Source of the DNA: Georgenia_B sunbinii | Lineage (GTDB): Bacteria; Actinomycetota; Actinomycetes; Actinomycetales; Actinomycetaceae | Length of the DNA: 64,000 bases | Assembly: GCF_036421855.1 (NCBI RefSeq) | Contig: NZ_JAZGOK010000001.1 | Strand: one strand, 5' to 3' | Shown: in pieces, positions 59,996-64,000 of the stretch | How positions within the stretch are numbered: the first letter of the stretch is position 1 | How the letters are laid out: every line of letters starts with the position of its first letter | Notes under the pieces: generated by a model | Databases searched by the model: none | What the model saw: only the letters and a program-made list of their open reading frames with translations | Told to the model about the DNA's origin: nothing | Made by a program: the position numbers and the translations under genes

Positions 59996-60264
59996 GACAG
60001 CAGGATTGTCCGCACGCCCCCCATCACCGACAGCGGGGTTGTCCGCCCCCCCATCACCGACAGCGGGGTTGTCCGCACCTTCGGGGCTCACGGCAGGCTC
60101 GTGGGCCACGTCGGTCCTCGATGCCAAACCCTGCCCGCGTGGACAATCCCGCTGTCGGCGAGAAGTCTGCTGTCGGCGAGAAGTCCGCTCTCGTGGACAA
60201 TCCCGCTGTCGGCGAGAAGTCTGCTCTCGGGGACAATCCCGCTGTCGGTGACAAGTCTGCTGTC
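59996..60264. repeat. Intergenic repeat array E, mirrored
   Basis: Left half: three reverse units, at 59996-60010, 60029-60043 and 60059-60073, spaced 30-33 bases. Right half: seven forward 18-base tandem units from 60139 to 60264, the first being GTGGACAATCCCGCTGTC. The core between them (60074-60138) shows no clear signal. The array accounts for most of the 384-base gap between gntR and the amidohydrolase gene. Confidence 0.87.
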
Positions 60265-60282
60265 GAGGGGCAGGGCCTGGTG

Positions 60283-61377
60283 TCAGTAGCGGGTGCCGCG
60301 GAGGATGACGGCGAGCGGGCTGGCGAGCACGGTGATGTCCTCGCGGGGGTCCTCGGCGTAGACGACGACGTCGGCGGAGGCGTTCTCGGCGATGCCCGGC
60401 ACGCCGAGGGTCTCGCGGGCGCGCCAGGAGGCCGCGGCGACGACGTCGCCCAGCGGCACGCCTGCCCTGGCCACCTCGGCCAGCTCGGCGGGCAGCGAGC
60501 CGTGGGCGATGGTGCCACCGGCGTCCGAGCCCATGAGCAGCGGCACGCCGGCCTCGTGGAGGGCCAGCACCTGGGCGTGGCGGTTCTCGTGCATGGCGCG
60601 CATCCGGGCGGCGTACACCGGGTACCGGGTGCCGGCCTGCTCGGCGAAGTCGGCGAAGCTGCCGACCTGCAGCAGGGTGGGCGTCACCGGGATGCGCCGC
60701 CGGGCCGCCTCGGCGATGTGGTCGGCCGTCATCCCGGTGCCGTGCTCGATGCCGTCGATGCCGGCGTCGAGGAGGTCGTCGATCACCTCGCGGGAGAAGG
60801 CGTGCGCGGTGACCTTGGCGCCGTTCTCGTGAGCGGCGGCAATCCCCTCGGCCAGCAGCGCGGCGGGCCACAGCGGGCGGAGGTCGGAGTCGGCGCCGTC
60901 GGAGCGGTCGATCCAGTCGGCGACGATCTTCACCCAGCCGTCGCCGGCGCGCGCCTCCTGCGCCATCGCCTCGGGCAGCTGGGCGACGTCGTCGAGGTCG
61001 CGGCCGTAGTCGCGCAGGTACCGCTTGGGCCGCGCCAGGTGCCGCCCGGCACGGATGAGCCGCGGCAGGTCCTCGCGCTGCTGCACCCAGCGGGTGTCGA
61101 CCGGCGAGCCGGCGTCACGCACGAGTAGCGTCCCGGCGTCACGGTCGGCCTTGCCCTGGACCTCGGCCTCCGCGTCGCTCACCCCACCGGCGAGACCGAG
61201 CCCGATGTGGCAGTGGACATCGACGAGCCCGGGCAGCACCCAGCCCTCGAGCCGCGTGGCACCGGTCGCGCCGGGCGGCGGGTCGAGCGTGAGGCGGCCG
61301 TCAGCAACCCAGAGCTCGTCGAGCTCGGCGTCGTCCCCGAGGACGATCGTCCCGGTCAGGTGCAGCGGCCCGGTCAT
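60283..61377 (-). CDS. Metal-dependent amidohydrolase
   Basis: A 364-residue TIM-barrel hydrolase with metal-binding VDVHCHIGLG, a possible metal-bridging lysine in WVKIVADW, TAHAF, IEHGTGM and the final aspartate in GSDAGG. These features place it with imidazolonepropionase/prolidase-like amidohydrolases; the substrate is unknown. A related gene is next to ffh in mycobacteria too. The ATG at 61377 is one base after the ffh stop, so it is cotranscribed with ffh. Confidence 0.87.
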   Translation of the reverse strand: MTGPLHLTGTIVLGDDAELDELWVADGRLTLDPPPGATGATRLEGWVLPGLVDVHCHIGLGLAGGVSDAEAEVQGKADRDAGTLLVRDAGSPVDTRWVQQREDLPRLIRAGRHLARPKRYLRDYGRDLDDVAQLPEAMAQEARAGDGWVKIVADWIDRSDGADSDLRPLWPAALLAEGIAAAHENGAKVTAHAFSREVIDDLLDAGIDGIEHGTGMTADHIAEAARRRIPVTPTLLQVGSFADFAEQAGTRYPVYAARMRAMHENRHAQVLALHEAGVPLLMGSDAGGTIAHGSLPAELAEVARAGVPLGDVVAAASWRARETLGVPGIAENASADVVVYAEDPREDITVLASPLAVILRGTRY

Positions 61378-61378
61378 C

Positions 61379-62947
61379 TCAGCGCAGGAACTTCTGCAGC
61401 TCGTCGAGGTCGGGCAGCGGCGTTCCCCCGGGCTCGCCCTCCTTGCCACGCAGCCCGAAGGCGGAGCCCGCGGGCGCGGCCGGCTGCTCGTCGCCCCGAC
61501 TGGTGGCCTGCGCCTCCTGCTGCGCCCGCTTGGCGGGGTTGGCGGACTTGCCCTTCTTGCCGCGCTTGGGCGGCGGCGCCATCCGGCCGCGGGACTTCTT
61601 GCCGCCGCCGGGCAGGCCCCCCATGCCGGGCATCATCTTCCCGCCGGTGCGGGACATCTGCCGCATCATCGTCTTGGCCTGCTCGAAGCGCTCCATGAGC
61701 TGGTTGATCTCGTTGACCGTGGTGCCCGAGCCGCGTGCGATCCGCGAGCGCCGCGAGCCGCTGATGATCTTCGGGTTGTCCCGCTCGGCCGGGGTCATCG
61801 ACCGGACCATCGCCTCGATGCGGTCCACCTCGCGCTCGTCGAAGTTCTCCAGCGCCTCGCGCATCTGGCCCGCGCCCGGGAGCATCCCGAGCATCTTCTT
61901 CATCGAGCCCATCTTCTTCAGCTGCTGCATCTGGTCGAGGAAGTCCTGCAGCGTGAAGTCCTCACCGCCCGCGACCTTGGCGGCCATCCGCTCGGCCTCG
62001 TCGGAGTCGAAGGCCCGCTCGGCCTGCTCGATGAGGCTGAGGACGTCGCCCATGTCGAGGATGCGCGAGGCCATCCGGTCGGCGTGGAACCGCTCGAAGT
62101 CGGTGAGCTGCTCACCGGTGGAGGCGAACAGCACCGGCCGGCCGGTGACCTTGGCGACCGACAGCGCGGCGCCACCGCGGGCGTCGCCGTCGAGCTTGGA
62201 CAGCACGACACCGGTGAAGTCGACGCCCTCGAGGAAGGCCTGGGCGGTGGTGACGGCGTCCTGGCCGATCATCGCGTCGAGCACGAACAGCGTCTCGTCC
62301 GGCTCGACGGCGTCGCGGATCGCGGCGGCCTGCGCCATCATCTCGGCGTCCACACCCAGCCGACCGGCGGTGTCGACGACGACGACGGAGTAGAGCTTGT
62401 CCTGGGCGTGCGCGAGCCCGGAGCGGGCGACGGCGACCGGGTCGCCGACCCCGTTGCCGGGCTCCGGCGCCCACACCGCCACCCCGGCGCGCTGCCCGAC
62501 GATCTGCAGCTGTCCGACGGCGTTGGGCCGCTGGAGGTCCGAGGCGACCAGCAGCGGGGTGTGCCCCTGGTCCTTGAGCCACTTGCCGAGCTTGCCCGCC
62601 AGGGTGGTCTTCCCGGCGCCCTGGAGGCCGGCGAGCATGATCACCGTCGGCGGGCGCTTGGCGAAGTGCAAGTCACGGGCCTGGCCGCCGAGGATCTCGA
62701 CGAGCTCCTCGTTGACGATCTTCACGACCTGCTGGCCGGGGTTGAGCGCGGCGGAGACCTCTGCGCCGCTGGCCCGCTCCCGCACCGCGGCGGTGAACTG
62801 GCGCACGACCGGCAGCGCGACGTCGGCCTCGAGCAGCGCGCGGCGGATCTCGGCGACGGTGGCGGCGACGTCCTGCTCGGAGAGCCCGCCCTTGCCGCGA
62901 AGGTTGCGGAAGGTGGCTGTCAGGCGATCAGAAAGGCTGGCGAACAA
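61379..62947 (-). CDS. ffh: Signal recognition particle protein Ffh
   Basis: A GTPase that targets nascent membrane proteins together with 4.5S RNA and FtsY. The N domain is followed by the G domain with GLQGAGKTTLAGKLGKWL and VVDTAGRLGVDAEMM, then the methionine-rich M domain and a basic tail. The TTG at 62947 is preferred because GAGGA stands five bases upstream; an ATG at 62959 with no ribosome binding site would add four residues. The product is about 522 residues. Confidence 0.95.
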   Translation of the reverse strand: MFASLSDRLTATFRNLRGKGGLSEQDVAATVAEIRRALLEADVALPVVRQFTAAVRERASGAEVSAALNPGQQVVKIVNEELVEILGGQARDLHFAKRPPTVIMLAGLQGAGKTTLAGKLGKWLKDQGHTPLLVASDLQRPNAVGQLQIVGQRAGVAVWAPEPGNGVGDPVAVARSGLAHAQDKLYSVVVVDTAGRLGVDAEMMAQAAAIRDAVEPDETLFVLDAMIGQDAVTTAQAFLEGVDFTGVVLSKLDGDARGGAALSVAKVTGRPVLFASTGEQLTDFERFHADRMASRILDMGDVLSLIEQAERAFDSDEAERMAAKVAGGEDFTLQDFLDQMQQLKKMGSMKKMLGMLPGAGQMREALENFDEREVDRIEAMVRSMTPAERDNPKIISGSRRSRIARGSGTTVNEINQLMERFEQAKTMMRQMSRTGGKMMPGMGGLPGGGKKSRGRMAPPPKRGKKGKSANPAKRAQQEAQATSRGDEQPAAPAGSAFGLRGKEGEPGGTPLPDLDELQKFLR

Positions 62948-63017
62948 GGTGGTCCTCATGCTCGATGGGTCCGGTCAGACTCCCAGGGTATCCGCCGTGG
63001 CCGACGAGCGGCGACGT

Positions 63018-63052
63018 CGGGAGCTCGCCCTGGCCATCCGCGCGAGCTCCCG
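63018..63052. terminator. Hairpin after glnB
   Basis: Perfect 11-base arms CGGGAGCTCGC (63018-63028) and GCGAGCTCCCG (63042-63052) around a 13-base loop, in the 120-base gap between glnB and ffh. It probably ends the amt-glnB transcript. Confidence 0.65.
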
Positions 63053-63067
63053 GCGCACCACCCGTCC

Positions 63068-63406
63068 TCACACCGCGGCGGGGCCGCGCTCGCCGGTGCG
63101 GACCCGGACGACGTCGTCGACCGGCACGGTCCACACCTTGCCGTCGCCGATCCGGCCGGTCTGCGCGGCCTTGACCAGCGCGCCGGTGACGAGCGCGACG
63201 TCGTCGTCCTCGACGAGGACCTCAAGACGTACCTTCGGGACGAGGTCGACGGCGTACTCGGCGCCGCGGTAGACCTCGGTGTGGCCGAGCTGGCGGCCGT
63301 AGCCGCTGGCCTCGGACACCGTCATGCCGCGCACACCGACGTCGGTGAGCGCCTGCCGGACCTCGCTCAGCCGGTGCGGCTGGATGACTGCGGTGATGAG
63401 CCTCAT
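63068..63406 (-). CDS. glnB: Nitrogen regulatory protein P-II
   Basis: A trimeric sensor of 2-oxoglutarate, ATP and ADP. The 112-residue protein has the normal N-terminus MRLITAVIQPHRL, the T-loop GHTEVYRGAEYAVDLVPK with the modifiable tyrosine (EYAVD), and the GRIGDGKVWTVPVD motif. It is coupled to amt by a four-base overlap, the usual GlnK arrangement, so it probably gates the ammonium channel. The modifying enzyme gene glnD, often next in line, is not found here. Confidence 0.96.
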   Translation of the reverse strand: MRLITAVIQPHRLSEVRQALTDVGVRGMTVSEASGYGRQLGHTEVYRGAEYAVDLVPKVRLEVLVEDDDVALVTGALVKAAQTGRIGDGKVWTVPVDDVVRVRTGERGPAAV

Positions 63407-64000
63407 GACGAGACCTCCTGGTTCATGACGACGGGACGGGCGCTCGTGGCGGCCGGCACCGTGGCCGGCCGGGCAGCGCCGACGCCACCGCCGATGCCCT
63501 CGTAGGCCGACTCGCCGTGGACCGCGGAGTCGACCCCGGCGGCCTCGACGTCGTCGGGCACCCGCCAGCCGAGGGTGGCCTTGAGCGCCAGCGCGATGAC
63601 CAGCGTGACGACCGCGGAGAACACCATGGCCACCACCGCGATGATCACCTGGACGGCCAGCAGGCTCGGCCCGCCGCCGTAGAGCAGGCCACCGTCGGTG
63701 GCGAGGAAGCCGATGAGCACGGTCCCGACGAGCCCGCCGACGAGATGGACGCCGACGACGTCGAGCGAGTCGTCGAAGCCGAAGTGGTGCTTGAGCGAGA
63801 CGGCCAGCGCGCACAGCCCACCAGCGAGCAGCCCGAGCACGATCGAGCCGACCGGGCTGAGGGAGCCCGCCGCGGGGGTGATGGCCACGAGGCCGGCGAC
63901 GATCCCGGAGGCGGCGCCCAGCGAGGTGGCGTGGCCGTCGCGGAGCTTCTCCACGGCCAGCCAGCCGAGCACCGCCGCGGCGGTGCAGGTGGTGGTGTTG
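63403..64000 (-). CDS. amt: Ammonium transporter, C-terminal part (cut by the window)
   Basis: The visible C-terminal 199 codons carry typical Amt features: GAASGIVAGLVAITPAAG, the pore histidine segment DVVGVHLVGGLVGT, and the cytoplasmic tail GWRVPDDVEAAGVD that contacts PII. The frame stays open to 63999, so the N-terminal half lies outside. The stop overlaps the glnB start (ATGA). Confidence 0.95.
   Translation of the reverse strand, partial: NTTTCTAAAVLGWLAVEKLRDGHATSLGAASGIVAGLVAITPAAGSLSPVGSIVLGLLAGGLCALAVSLKHHFGFDDSLDVVGVHLVGGLVGTVLIGFLATDGGLLYGGGPSLLAVQVIIAVVAMVFSAVVTLVIALALKATLGWRVPDDVEAAGVDSAVHGESAYEGIGGGVGAARPATVPAATSARPVVMNQEVSS

Overview
This window is one continuous stretch of a very GC-rich bacterial chromosome (GC is visibly extreme; I did not compute it), with many GTG starts and strong GGAGG-type ribosome binding sites. 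Gene content and order match the conserved core block of Actinomycetota: the order clgR-pgsA-ftsK-rnj-dapA-dapB-M16-pnp-rpsO-ribF-truB-rbfA-infB-ylxR-nusA-rimP-proS, then ispG-rseP-dxr-rlmN-cdsA-frr-pyrH-tsf-rpsB, M23 peptidase, xerC-dprA-comM-yraN-rnhB-lepB-rplS-trmD-rimM-khpA-rpsP, then ffh-glnB-amt, is the one I recall from mycobacteria (roughly Rv2745c to Rv2920c). Protein style suggests a member of Micrococcales (Georgenia/Cellulomonas-like), but that is inference. No rRNA, tRNA, insertion sequence, prophage or CRISPR array was seen.

Layout. 1-4766 (+): the end of the helicase lhr and the overlapping glycosylase gene nei. 4869-14554: mostly minus strand, clgR, cinA, pgsA, ftsK, a small membrane protein, rnj and dapA, interrupted by plus-strand capA-like and tetR genes. 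14622-16342 (+): an acetyltransferase and a nucleoside hydrolase. 16339-31608 (-): dapB, an M16 peptidase, pnp, rpsO, ribF, a nucleoside transporter, truB, a TauE/SafE permease, rbfA, infB, ylxR, nusA and rimP, i.e. the translation and RNA-processing cluster with two transporter genes set into it. 31762-45228: a plus-strand lipoprotein, then a minus-strand run from proS through the MEP isoprenoid enzymes ispG and dxr, rseP, rlmN, cdsA, frr, pyrH, tsf and rpsB. 45729-46310 (+): an M23 peptidase. 46593-55990 (-): xerC, dprA, comM, yraN, rnhB, lepB, rplS, trmD, rimM, khpA and rpsP. 56187-59898 (-): a GntR-controlled operon with two ABC ATPases and two membrane proteins. 60283-64000 (-): an amidohydrolase, ffh, glnB and the end of amt.

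How the genes work together. Most encode housekeeping functions: ribosome assembly (rimP, rbfA, rimM, S2, S15, S16, L19), translation (infB, tsf, frr, proS), RNA maturation and decay (pnp, rnj, truB, trmD, rlmN), secretion and the cell envelope (ffh, lepB, rseP, cdsA, pgsA), lysine/diaminopimelate and isoprenoid synthesis (dapA, dapB, ispG, dxr), and DNA handling (ftsK, xerC, dprA, lhr, nei, rnhB). Neighbouring genes are often translationally coupled through 4-base overlaps.

The part that ordinary annotation does not explain is a family of short repeats restricted to intergenic gaps. Five arrays (17139-17363, 25237-25380, 45518-45622, 46361-46589, 59996-60264) are built from a 15-base unit of the form GACA-N7-TGTC (or GAGA-N7-TCTC), repeated with an 18-base period and often mirrored around a core. 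A second, palindromic family near 7800-7980 and 11900-11958 has the same 4-7-4 layout. I know of no described family that matches them. Other points of interest are a TrmD-acetyltransferase fusion, a fourfold-repeat DivIVA-like protein, a nucleoside hydrolase lacking one signature aspartate, and the absence of glnD between glnB and ffh.
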